From Lewinella sp041392765 (GTDB lineage: Bacteria; Bacteroidota; Bacteroidia; Chitinophagales; Saprospiraceae), in assembly GCA_041392765.1 (NCBI GenBank), contig JAWKLL010000003.1:62001-126000 (forward strand): a DNA stretch of 64,000 nucleotides, written 5' to 3'. A program made the translations under genes and the position numbers. Below the pieces are notes generated by a model. That model was not told the origin of the DNA. It searched no databases and saw only the letters and a program-made list of their open reading frames with translations. This document shows positions 38,211 through 46,893 of this stretch, piece after piece. The number at the start of each line of letters is the position of its first letter. Position 1 is the first letter of the stretch.

Positions 38211-38543
38211 CTACACCAAGTCGTGGAAGTAGCTGGCATTGGAGTGGGTGGTGCTCCTGCTCACGCCAGTGTTTTTTGCCCGTGGGTACTTGCCACGTAG
38301 CCCTTGAAGCAGCGGTACTTGGTTGCGCCAAATATTGGCCGTGATGCCCCAGATACCAAAACCGACTTTGACGACGTACTCGACTTTTTCGTCTTCTTCG
38401 TCGATGAAGAAGCGTTGGGTGGCACCCCAGCAAGAAAATTTACGCGATACTTCTACACCGTTGTAGGTAATGGTTTCAACACCCCACCAATCGTTGTGTA
38501 TAGCAATTTCGTTTCCGTTGTAAAAAACAGAGAGGAGTTTCAT
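38211..38543 (-). CDS. Small beta-rich protein, first gene of the flotillin cassette
   Basis: 110 residues without signal or membrane segment. The first 80 residues look like a compact beta-sandwich: MKLLSVFYNGNEIAIHNDWW, TITYNGVEVSRKFSCWGATQ and KVEYVVKVGFGIWGITANIW. The sequence after VPLLQG is of low quality, and a frameshift there is possible. The pattern NG-x-EVSRK...GATxxF recalls small Bacteroidota proteins found next to YqiJ-like genes, but no named domain can be assigned; a likeness to the FAIM1 beta-fold is speculative. Repeat family A lies 15 nt upstream of the ATG, so the promoter of the four-gene cassette is in or beyond that repeat. Confidence 0.65.
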   Translation of the reverse strand: MKLLSVFYNGNEIAIHNDWWGVETITYNGVEVSRKFSCWGATQRFFIDEEDEKVEYVVKVGFGIWGITANIWRNQVPLLQGLRGKYPRAKNTGVSRSTTHSNASYFHDLV

Positions 38544-38557
38544 GTTGCGATAATTTA

Positions 38558-38738
38558 AGAGTATCTCTAAAATTCCCTCAATCGGCTGTCCCGATATCGG
38601 GAGCCAAATTTGTTCTGTTCTTCGTTAATCCCGATAGCTATCGGGACGCCGATGCTTCCGGCATCGACTGCGCTTTTTGCCTTGAACAGAACAAATTTTG
38701 CTCGCTTTCGCTCAATCAGGAAAATTTAGACATACTCT
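38558..38738. repeat. MITE-like repeat, family A (variant with different core)
   Basis: 181 bp with ends AGAGTATCTCTAAAATTCCC and the matching TTTAGACATACTCT. The core (TCGGCTGTCCCGATATCGGG, GAACAGAACAAATTTTGCTC) matches the copy at 42456-42621 in inverse orientation. It lies directly upstream of the flotillin cassette. Confidence 0.85.
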
Positions 38739-39174
38739 AGTGGTTAATAGTTTTGAACAGAACAAAAATGTTAAAACTTTTAACGGGTCGCCATTTTGGT
38801 CGTCGAATGGCTTGAAATTTCCGACGGAGAGGGGGAAATGTGCTAAATGTTATAAAGGTGTATATGTGCGATCCCGATAGCTATCGGGAGGGGGTGTGAA
38901 GGTTTGATGTGGTTTGATATTGTTAGATGTGGTTTGATATTGTTAGATGGGTATAATCCTGATAATTCTGCCATCTTGAGAATCCTGCTTCGGACTATGT
39001 GTGTGGGTAACCACGAAAGACACGAACAGCACGAAAGGGGGAGAGGAGGAGTATAGAGGAGTATAAGTGATAAGGAATATAAGAGGGGCTGATGTCCGTT
39101 GGTGGATCAAAATTGTAAAATTCTACCATTCCTGAAAATCCTACTGCGGGCGAAGAGGATTTGCTGAATAGCTG
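38739..39174. other. Intergenic region without a gene
   Basis: No protein-like ORF. It holds palindromes CCCGATAGCTATCGGGA (38872-38888), a short tandem repeat (listed separately) and a purine-rich stretch around 39010-39060. No promoter with good consensus was found. Confidence 0.4.
38906..38949. repeat. Short tandem repeat, 20 bp unit
   Basis: Two perfect copies of GATGTGGTTTGATATTGTTA followed by a partial third (GATGG). It lies in non-coding sequence between the flotillin cassette and the lamin-tail gene. Confidence 0.8.
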
Positions 39175-39218
39175 AAAAAAGCGTGCCGAAGCCATTTATT
39201 ATTGCATCGGCACGCTTT
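39175..39218 (-). terminator. Rho-independent terminator of the lamin-tail gene
   Basis: On the minus strand AAAGCGTGCCGA, a 17 nt loop and TCGGCACGC form a stem of about 12 bp followed by TTTTTT. It begins 20 nt after the stop codon at 39238. Confidence 0.85.
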
Positions 39219-39237
39219 GTAGGTTTTTAGAAAAAAA

Positions 39238-41795
39238 CTATTGCTTCACTACTTTGCGGGTAATGAAAGTTTCACCACTCCACAGAGTGAGGGTGTAAAC
39301 ACCTGCGGGAAGGTGTGCAATGTGCCATTCGTTGGTGATTGCCGAAGTGCGCATCACTTCCTGGCCGAAGGCGTTGTGTAGCGTCATCTTGTCTAAAGTA
39401 ACGGAGGTGCGTACAGCAATCCTATCCGTGGCAGGATTGGGGAACAGGCGGGTATCCGCTGCCCAAGTAGGCTCGTCCACGCTATTGATGATTGTAATAT
39501 CGGCCTGGTAGCGAGGCAGTAACTGGTAGCCTTCATCATAAGGTTCACTGCTGTCGAACTGGCCGCCAATGCCTGTTACAGCTAAGGTACTTCCTCCTAA
39601 ACCAGTAATAAAGGCTTCATCAATATCGGTATCGAAATCTATGCGCATGAGCATGCCATTGCTGAGAGTCACATTCAAGCCGCCGGCATTTTGAACGTCC
39701 GTAATCGTCACGCCTGTTACATTCACTAATTGGGACTCTGTTTCTTCATTGAGTGCTGTAATGTCAGTGGGGGCAAAAAGATTGTTGCCAGAAGAATTGA
39801 GAATGACCGTATCCAAATTCACTTGCGTCAGGCCGCTGAATTGGCCGATGGAACCGCGCACGGTTACTTCGTCGCCTTCTTGTACGGTGTAGCCGAATGC
39901 TTCGCTGTTGCTGAATACACCAATGCCGTCATTGTTGTCATCGATGATGGTGAACTGCAAACCAGCCGGGCGGAAGTTGACACCATAAACAACGCCTGTA
40001 AGTTCCACTAATACACCTAAAGAATCGGCAGTACCATTGGCGTTATTGGTCGTTACTGCTCCAATGGCGTAAGGTGTATAACCCATTGGTTCGGGAGGTG
40101 TGCAATCGTTGGCTGCCCCCGGCTACCTAATATTTGCAAGCCGCTGATGAAAATACCGGAAGGCTCTACCCCCGCAATCCAGTTGTCGGGACCTTCGTTG
40201 TCGGCAGCTAAATCACAAAGAACCAAGGCCGCGCCAGAGCCATCCGCAGCTTCCGGCCAGGTGCTAGATCATCGTAAGTAACAACATCTACTATGTTTCC
40301 GCTTGCGTCGCGTAGTTCTAAGGTTTCGCCACCGTTATTAAGGCTTCCTGCTGTCCACTGGAAAGCGGCTGAGCCGTAGGCTGCTTCAAAGCTCACACTG
40401 TCCACCGCCAGCACTAAAAAGTCGCCGGGTAGCAAGGTGATAGCGTGCAGCGTATCCTCGATGCCTGAAGAAAAATAGTACCCTTCCAAGTTCACGGATT
40501 CGGTATCATTGTTGTAAAGTTCCAAATATTCATACTGCGTATCGGTACCGGGTGGGTTGTACATGATTTCGCTGATGACAATATCCGCGATTTGGGTATC
40601 ATTATCAGTAATGAAAACGGTACTGGAACTACCTACGCCATCAATCGTCAAATTGGCAGAAGGGTTGGCGAGTACAAGCGTATAAGCCTCCAATGATTCA
40701 GCTTCTGCATCATCGTTGATGGTAACGGTGACCATCATAGTATCCACCGCTTCACCCGTGCTAAAGGTAACGGTAGTAGGTGCGAAGAAGCATCCGCGCC
40801 ATCGGTAGCCGTAGAAGCACCGTCCACCATAATATCTACGGTATAGGTGCCTGCAACTGCATCGCGAATTTGCACCATTAGGTTCAGCGTGCCAGCATCC
40901 TCCCCTACTTCAGTACTGGCAGACAAGAAACGCACCAATGCCCCTTCAGAGCAAGCAGAAGCTGCGCCGGGGTTGGCGAAAATTTCCAAACCGCCGGAAA
41001 TAACGCCCGTGGGCGTGAGTGCTGCTTGCCAGTTGGCACCATCGTTGTTATCCGCATTCGGGTCGCAAAGCACGAGGCTGGCACCGAATCCATCGGGAGA
41101 AGTGGGCCAAGGGAAAGAATCGTCAAAAGTGACTTCGTCCACGATATTGCCATCAGCATCGGTGAGGGTGAGGGTTTCGCCCCCATTGCTCAATCCGCCG
41201 CCTTGAACTGCAAAGCAGGAATTCCGAAAGCATTAGTAAAAGCAGCAGAATCAACAGCAAATAAGAGGTATTCCCCCGCACCTAAGTTGTAGCCCGTGTT
41301 GAAGGTGTAATCAAAACCAGTGAAGGTGTAGCCATTCAGATTGACGGCGTTGGTGCCATTGTTGTACAATTCAACATATTCATAAATATCCGTGCCTGAT
41401 TCTGGTGGATTGTACATGATTTCGGTAATCACCAAATTGACATCTCCGCCCGTGTTGTCATTGACGGTAATGAACCCAATCATGTTTAAGGCCGCATGCG
41501 GGTCGCACTGATAGGTGTAAGTACCTGGCTGCGTGAACACATGGGTAAATTCCCAGTTGGCCGCAGAAGGCGCACCACTGAAAAAGCTCTCAGGGTTGGC
41601 AGGGTAAGTGGCTTGCGAACCGTTCACATTGTGAGAACCACCGCCCGTATTGCGCCAGATGACGGGTATCCCTAATTCAACCACTATGCTGGAAGGACTA
41701 AAAGTCAAACCAGAGGTTTCTACGAGGTGAGAAGTTTGTGCTATTCCGATAAGGGAAAACAGCATCAAACCAAGAAAAGCTGTAAAAAATCGCAT
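39238..41795 (-). CDS. Secreted cupredoxin / lamin-tail-domain protein with T9SS type A signal (frameshifted)
   Basis: Signal MRFFTAFLGLMLFSLIGIAQ, then a plastocyanin-like domain (about 22-110) with apparent copper ligands His in GGSHNVNG and Cys-His...Met in YQCDPHAALNM. Next come two lamin-tail (LTD) domains, each opening ITEIMYNPP and YEYVELYNNGTNAVNLNGY or its twin, and a Calx-beta-like segment (NDDAEAESLEAYTLVLANPS). An OB-like nuclease-associated region (VYGVNFRPAGLQFTIIDDNN) follows, and finally the type A sorting domain ending GVYTLTLWSGETFITRKVVKQ. Shifts near 41190, 40770, 40230 and 40100 break it; the restored length is about 850 residues. It is exported by the type IX system to the cell surface. 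The function is unknown; the copper-binding domain suggests electron transfer or metal binding outside the cell. Confidence 0.82.
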
Positions 41796-42037
41796 AAGCT
41801 ATTGGTTTTGGGTAAAAAATACGGCTCTAAGGTAAGCATAATCCTTTGAATCAAGCAGTAAAAGGCAGCAAACCCAAAATGCGCCCCTCTTGTACAACAG
41901 GCTCGACAAGGAGCTACACAGTGATAAAAAATGTTAACAAAACAGCGCATCACCATTTACAAACAACTGACTATCTGATACTTACAAAATTTTATACATA
42001 ACGTGAAACTTTGATAGTGAAGTGACGTTTTTTTATT

Positions 42038-42045
42038 TACTTTTG
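42038..42045 (+). promoter_or_regulatory. -7 promoter element of the DUF2795-like gene
   Basis: TACTTTTG followed by C lies 24 nt upstream of ATG 42069. A TTTG at 42010-42013 is 24 nt upstream of it, somewhat longer than the usual spacer. Confidence 0.6.
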
Positions 42046-42068
42046 CAAAATTTAGCAATCGGAATTAA

Positions 42069-42299
42069 ATGTCTAAATATGTATTGGACTCTGAATTAGC
42101 TTCGCATCTTGAGGATGCACTCTACTCGGCAACACGTGATGAGCTGATTGACTATGCTATCCGTTCCGGTTCACCATTGGAAGTAATCGAAAACCTGCAA
42201 GAAATTGAGGATGAAGGCGAGATGTATGAAGCCATTGAAGATATTTGGCCCGACTATCCCCGAAAAGATGACTTCCTTTTCAATGAGGACGAGTATTAA
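42069..42299 (+). CDS. DUF2795-like small acidic protein
   Basis: 76 residues, intact and very acidic: SKYVLDSELASHLEDALYSA, then TRDELIDYAIRSGSPLEVIE and a C-terminal EDIWPDYPRKDDFLFNEDEY. The middle resembles DUF2795 small helical proteins common in Bacteroidota. It has its own promoter and a strong terminator, so it is a single-gene transcription unit. The function is unknown. Confidence 0.75.
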   Translation: MSKYVLDSELASHLEDALYSATRDELIDYAIRSGSPLEVIENLQEIEDEGEMYEAIEDIWPDYPRKDDFLFNEDEY

Positions 42300-42340
42300 C
42301 AATCCGTCGTATTCGTAACGAACGCACGGAGTTAACATTA

Positions 42341-42376
42341 AAAAGCGGTACTGATGTAGGTCAGTACCGCTTTTTT
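42341..42376 (+). terminator. Rho-independent terminator of the DUF2795-like gene
   Basis: AAAAGCGGTACTGA, a short TGTAGG loop and TCAGTACCGC form a stem of about 11 bp followed by TTTTTT, 42 nt after the stop codon. Confidence 0.92.
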
Positions 42377-42455
42377 ATACCTATCGTTTTCCAAGTGGTT
42401 TTCTAACGCTGCCCATCCCTAAACAGTTTTTACTAGATAGTCGTATTCTATCCTT

Positions 42456-42621
42456 AGAGTATGTCTAAATTTTCCTGATCGAGCGAAAGTGAGAAAATTT
42501 TGTTCTGTTTAAGGCGAAAAGCACAGTCGATCTCGGCTGAGCCGAGACGGCGAGCATTTTCAACGATGAACAGGGCGAAATTTGCCGCTTGTAGCCGATT
42601 AAGGGAATTTTAGACATACTC
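42456..42621. repeat. MITE-like repeat, family A (second copy of variant core)
   Basis: 166 bp from AGAGTATGTCTAAATTTTCC to GGGAATTTTAGACATACTCT. TTA precedes GAGTATG on the left and follows CATACTC on the right, as in the copy at 1476. The core, with TTTTGTTCTGTTTAAGGCG, is the reverse complement of that at 38558. It lies just past the terminator and 14 nt from the GT39 stop. Confidence 0.85.
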
Positions 42622-42634
42622 TTATTCCAATCGT

Positions 42635-44012
42635 CTATACCTCCTCTTCCTGTATGAATACAACGTAGCCCTTTGCACGTATGCTATCCATAGTTGACGG
42701 TTCAGGTATCCAACCATAAGCGGTGACATGATCGCGATAAAACATCGTTCTAATTGGGTTTGGCTCATTAAAAATGACCGTCTTACTCCCCAAATCTAGT
42801 GGTATAGACTGGATTAAGGCGACCGCCTGCTTTTCCGTAGCATAGGACTTAAACAGTTTTACTCTTTCTATACTATACCTGACGGGCAATGCAATCAGTA
42901 AGACGAGCACAAGCTGCACGATTGGTTTCGGCAATTTGAATTGTCGGCGGTATATTTTTACATACCGAAAAAAGAGCGCTGTCAGCAGAAAAAAGCCGGT
43001 AGATGAGAGCAAAATATAAGTATTCCGCTTGGTCTCCATCATCGATAATAGGAGGAGGGGTAAAAAAATCAAAATAAAGACCATGCTGCTATTCCCCCAC
43101 CGCTGTTTTTTCAAAAGTTGGTAAACTAACCAGAGCATGGTAGATAAATCAACTCACCAAACACAATGCGCGATTGGTTCAAGAAAAAGTACCACGCATG
43201 TTGATGCCCATGTATCGTTTTTTGGATAGGTACTAAAGTGGCTTTAATAAAATAATTCGCTTCGAGCGGGTAGGCACGAAACAAAAACAGCAGCAAAGGC
43301 ATTGCTACAAGCACCGCAGCCGCAGCCATCGTAGTGCCATGCAATAACAGTTGAAAAGGATGGTGCAACCTGTGCTTTGACAGGTAAACAGCCAACCAAA
43401 CCAAAGGGATAAACCCCGCTACTATCCACTTAGTCAGAAAAGCCAGGCCAGCTACCACCCCAATAGCAGCAGCAAGCATTGTTTTGCGGGCTAACTTATT
43501 CGTATCGAAATACAAGACAATAAGTAAAACAGACAGCTGAAAAAAGAAAAGAAAAAAACTTTCGACATGATCGGATGACAATCGACCGCAAGTTACTTCC
43601 AAGTCATGCCATGAATGGCGTGTAGCAAGGCCGCCGTGAGTGCCGTACGGGTATCAAATAACCTACGCCCAATCAAAAAGGTAAGATAAACACTGGCTAA
43701 ACTAACAAGCAAAGCCGGAAGTCGAAGCGCAAATAGCCCTGTACCCAACAATGACATACTACCTGCCATCAACCACAACGCTAACGGTGGCTTGCTGAGC
43801 CAAACGTGATTGGCCGACCATTCGCGATAGTCGTAGGGCAATACCGGATCATCATACAAGGTAGGCTTTAGCGGATGCTCCATTAAGTTTTTAGCCACCA
43901 ATGCGTGAAAACGCTCGTCCCACTCTCCCAAAAAGGGTGTCTGAACCACTACTAGGCGAAGTAAAAAGCCTAAGAGAAGGATAAAAAATAGTTGGGTCGA
44001 GCTATTTAGCAT
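42635..44012 (-). CDS. GT39-type membrane glycosyltransferase (frameshifted)
   Basis: A polytopic inner-membrane protein of the PMT/ArnT (GT39, PMT_2) type that transfers a sugar from a polyprenyl-phosphate donor. The first luminal loop has the acidic pair in PFLGEWDERFHALVAKNLME, then SANHVWLSKPPLALWLMAGS, both typical of the family. About ten hydrophobic segments follow, including LLLFLFRAYPLEANYF and a late METKRNTYILLSSTGFFLLT. Shifts near 43600 and 43132 split it; the restored length is about 459 residues. No glycan-synthesis neighbours are present, so the acceptor is unknown. Confidence 0.82.
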
Positions 44013-44145
44013 GGATACTAGGAATTAGGAATAATGTAGATACAGATAGAAATTGTAAGGGTACCGCATAAAGCGATCCTAAAAACTGAATATCTCCTTA
44101 TGATGGAAATACACTGTTTAGTTTTATCAAAAGACTTGTAAATAC

Positions 44146-44270
44146 TAGTATGGGGAAAAATAGATTCAGAATTTTCATAGTCAAAGAAATCGGATAAAAC
44201 GCTTTAAATGAACCGCTTATTCATCCGATTGTCTTTGACGAATTCTGAATCTATTTTTTTCTTATCCCTT
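44146..44270. repeat. MITE-like repeat, family C (copy 2)
   Basis: 125 bp, the reverse complement of the element at 5695-5818 with about ten differences, including both terminal inverted repeats. It lies between the GT39 start and the GH16 stop. Confidence 0.88.
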
Positions 44271-44303
44271 ATTCATTAAAAACTGGACATTTTTTTTCAA
44301 AAG

Positions 44304-46406
44304 TTAATGTTTTATTACTGTTTGTGTTATAATCTCCGAACCTACAAGGGTTGATATATAGTACTCTCCTGAGATTAATCCAGTTAGATTAAATTGTGTA
44401 GATAATTGGCCATCTATGAGCGTTTCCGAGGCTATTTCAATATTAGCACTGTTTCTTAAACTTATTAAAAGATATTCACTATTATTCATTTGAGTAAGCT
44501 CGTTGAATACCTCAATATCACTATCAACTACGTTGTCAATACTCCATTCTGTAATATCGGTATTTTTCATTATTGAGACATCTATGAACGAATTTGTGGG
44601 ATTTGGGGTTACGTGAAGTTTATATTTTTTATTAGATCCAATGCAATTCAAATGATTGATTTCAGGCAGGATGATAAACCTAAAAAAAGGATTCGTTTGT
44701 CCACAACTATTTCTACCATAGACCGAAACTGCCAAATATCTGGAACCCGTAAAACAGGGAAATGGAAGTATTGGGGTTTCACTAACATATTCAATACCAT
44801 TCACTTTCCAAATAAACTCTTCATAAAGTTCTGATGAAGAGTATACCGCTCGAAGATTATAGCAGCAATTTTTCACATCTTCTTCAAAGTTAATAAAAAA
44901 GGGAGCAAGCTCAGGTTTTTTTGAAATAGTAATCTCCTTAGATATTTCAGCACCCAAACAGTTATATTCATAAGGTACTTTTGCCGTAATGGTAGCTTTA
45001 CCAAATGTAGTTGGGGTTATGGTAATGCTGTTATTATCATAAGAAACTATATTCAAGTTATCAGACACTACCCAATCAACAGTTGTTGGTGTTAAGTTCC
45101 CCCAGTTTAGTTCATAAGTAAACGAATTATTTAAATTGTCACAAATAGTTGACTCCCCTATCATGCCTATATCTCCAACTCTATGTTCAAACTTTACCCA
45201 ATCAATTATAAATTCTTCATTAATGTAAGGTCTAATAGTCCCCCCATGAGTACCATTTAATATCAAATCCATACGCTGTTCTTTGAGACGATTCCATGTT
45301 TTCACTTCATAAACATCATCTAATGGAACCCCTTTATCAATGTCACTACACTCTAGAGGGCTTGGTAATATGCTATTACAGTTGATTCGATAGTACCGAT
45401 AAAATTGATACACCTCCTCTCCATTGATATACCAAACAATTTTATACGGTGTCCATTCCAAAGTATATATATTGAAAGAATTAAAAGGATCGTAAGGAAA
45501 ATCTCCCTCTTTATTATAAAGAACATGATTTGAATAAGGATCACAATCTGGAACATTCCATAAATAGTCTCTGTAATGTCTGTAGTTTGTGTCCTCACAG
45601 TTTAATGCAGACCAAGCATGGTATGAAAACTTCATTTTATCACAATCATTAAGACAATATTCAAAATGGTCAATTTCTCCAGCATACCCATAAAACCAAA
45701 ATGCACTCCAAGCTTCACCTACACTTGGATCTGGAAGTTTTGCCTTTATAGAGTAACGTCCATATCGCAGACATCCACTTTCTGGTGAACTAGGTGTGTC
45801 CGTCATCACCCAACCTGCAAGGGAATATCGAGATTGTGTGTAAACTTCATTATTTTCAGACCAACTATAAACAGTCGGGTAATTTAGGTTATTATCATTA
45901 ATAAACATACCCTCTATTTTGATTTTTAGTAAACCTTGGTCTACTTGAACAAAATCAGGATGAAACCATACAGGTGCCTGAGTAGGACCCCATGCATAAG
46001 GATCTCCATGAGGTGATGTAGTCCACTTATTCAAGTTTATTTCTATTCCATTAAACTCTTCTTGGTATAATACACTATAATCTAAATCATTACAAATTTC
46101 TTCAATTTTATCAATCTTTAGAAAGTTGCTTTGCAAACGATCTTCTATTCCATTATAAGAAATATTAGGAAGAATATAGTGGGTTTCTTTTCCATCAACA
46201 TTTCCATCATATGCATCTTCATTAAAAGGAATATTTTCAAAATGTAGCGTGACTCCATATCCACAAGGGCCTGTTGTTTGATAATTAACGACTTGCCCAC
46301 TTAAAGTAAAAACTACAATGCAAAAGGATGAAACTAGTAATAAATATCGCAAAAAAAGGGTATTTAAACAGTAATTAAATAAAAAAAGACAACGCCAAAC
46401 GTTCAT
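44304..46406 (-). CDS. GH16 glycoside hydrolase with T9SS type A sorting domain
   Basis: A secreted beta-glucanase-like enzyme (laminarinase/agarase fold). Intact at 700 residues. After a hydrophobic signal (LRYLLLVSSFCIVVFTLSGQ) the GH16 domain (about 110-420) has VLYQEEFNGIEINLNKWTTS, SRYSLAGWVMTDTP and the catalytic GYAGEIDHFEYC (ExDxxE: nucleophile and acid/base). It also has FNIYTLEWTPYKIVWYINGE. Two Ig-like or PKD-like modules follow, then the sorting domain starting LHVTPNPTNSFIDVSIMKN and ending IITQTVIKH. The region is clearly more AT-rich than its neighbours (AT-biased codons throughout), suggesting recent transfer. The exact glucan cannot be read from sequence. Confidence 0.88.
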   Translation of the reverse strand: MNVWRCLFLFNYCLNTLFLRYLLLVSSFCIVVFTLSGQVVNYQTTGPCGYGVTLHFENIPFNEDAYDGNVDGKETHYILPNISYNGIEDRLQSNFLKIDKIEEICNDLDYSVLYQEEFNGIEINLNKWTTSPHGDPYAWGPTQAPVWFHPDFVQVDQGLLKIKIEGMFINDNNLNYPTVYSWSENNEVYTQSRYSLAGWVMTDTPSSPESGCLRYGRYSIKAKLPDPSVGEAWSAFWFYGYAGEIDHFEYCLNDCDKMKFSYHAWSALNCEDTNYRHYRDYLWNVPDCDPYSNHVLYNKEGDFPYDPFNSFNIYTLEWTPYKIVWYINGEEVYQFYRYYRINCNSILPSPLECSDIDKGVPLDDVYEVKTWNRLKEQRMDLILNGTHGGTIRPYINEEFIIDWVKFEHRVGDIGMIGESTICDNLNNSFTYELNWGNLTPTTVDWVVSDNLNIVSYDNNSITITPTTFGKATITAKVPYEYNCLGAEISKEITISKKPELAPFFINFEEDVKNCCYNLRAVYSSSELYEEFIWKVNGIEYVSETPILPFPCFTGSRYLAVSVYGRNSCGQTNPFFRFIILPEINHLNCIGSNKKYKLHVTPNPTNSFIDVSIMKNTDITEWSIDNVVDSDIEVFNELTQMNNSEYLLISLRNSANIEIASETLIDGQLSTQFNLTGLISGEYYISTLVGSEIITQTVIKH

Positions 46407-46893
46407 ATAATTTCATGTTTAAAGTTTATGTAATGGTATAAACAAAAGCATCTTTCAGTATTACCTTACTTGTCTACTTTATACGCAAAACTATATATAT
46501 ATTTTCATATTTACACGAATCAAGGGTTAAAAATTATAGAAGCTAATCGTCAATGCGAATAGCGGATTAAAAAATGAGAAAATTGGCAATCAAAGCGGCT
46601 GCCATTTTCCCCCAAAGATGCATAAAAAGTCCAGCCGTTGATCGAACTTTTGAAGCACATATAATATAGAAGTTGAACATTGGATTGAGGGAAATAGGGG
46701 TAAACTAAGCGAGTTGCTAAAACCTATCATTGTTAATTTATTCAATGCGGAGAAAAGAGTAAAAAGCGGTGTTTCTTTATTGCAAAGGGGTGAAAAAATA
46801 AACTGTACAACTTTTGGTTCAGTTCAATTTGTCAAAATAATTGCGAATTTTTTGAAAAGGTAGTACAGTTTTTTTCCGTCCCTTAGCATCTCC
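46407..46893. other. AT-rich intergenic region
   Basis: About 490 nt without a protein-like ORF, on the promoter side of the GH16 gene. It holds one large stem-loop near its right end (listed separately) that may end the M36 peptidase transcript. No consensus promoter for GH16 could be fixed. Confidence 0.45.
46800..46877 (-). terminator. Possible terminator stem-loop after the M36 peptidase gene
   Basis: AAACTGTAC (46800-46808) and GTACAGTTT (46863-46871), extended by CTTTT/AAAAG, form a stem of about 15 bp with a large loop. On the minus strand it lies 17 nt past the stop and is followed by a T-rich stretch. The large loop lowers confidence. Confidence 0.4.

Noticed and set aside
38906..38949. 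CRISPR-like array
   Set aside because: Only two and a partial directly adjacent 20 bp units without spacers, and no cas genes.
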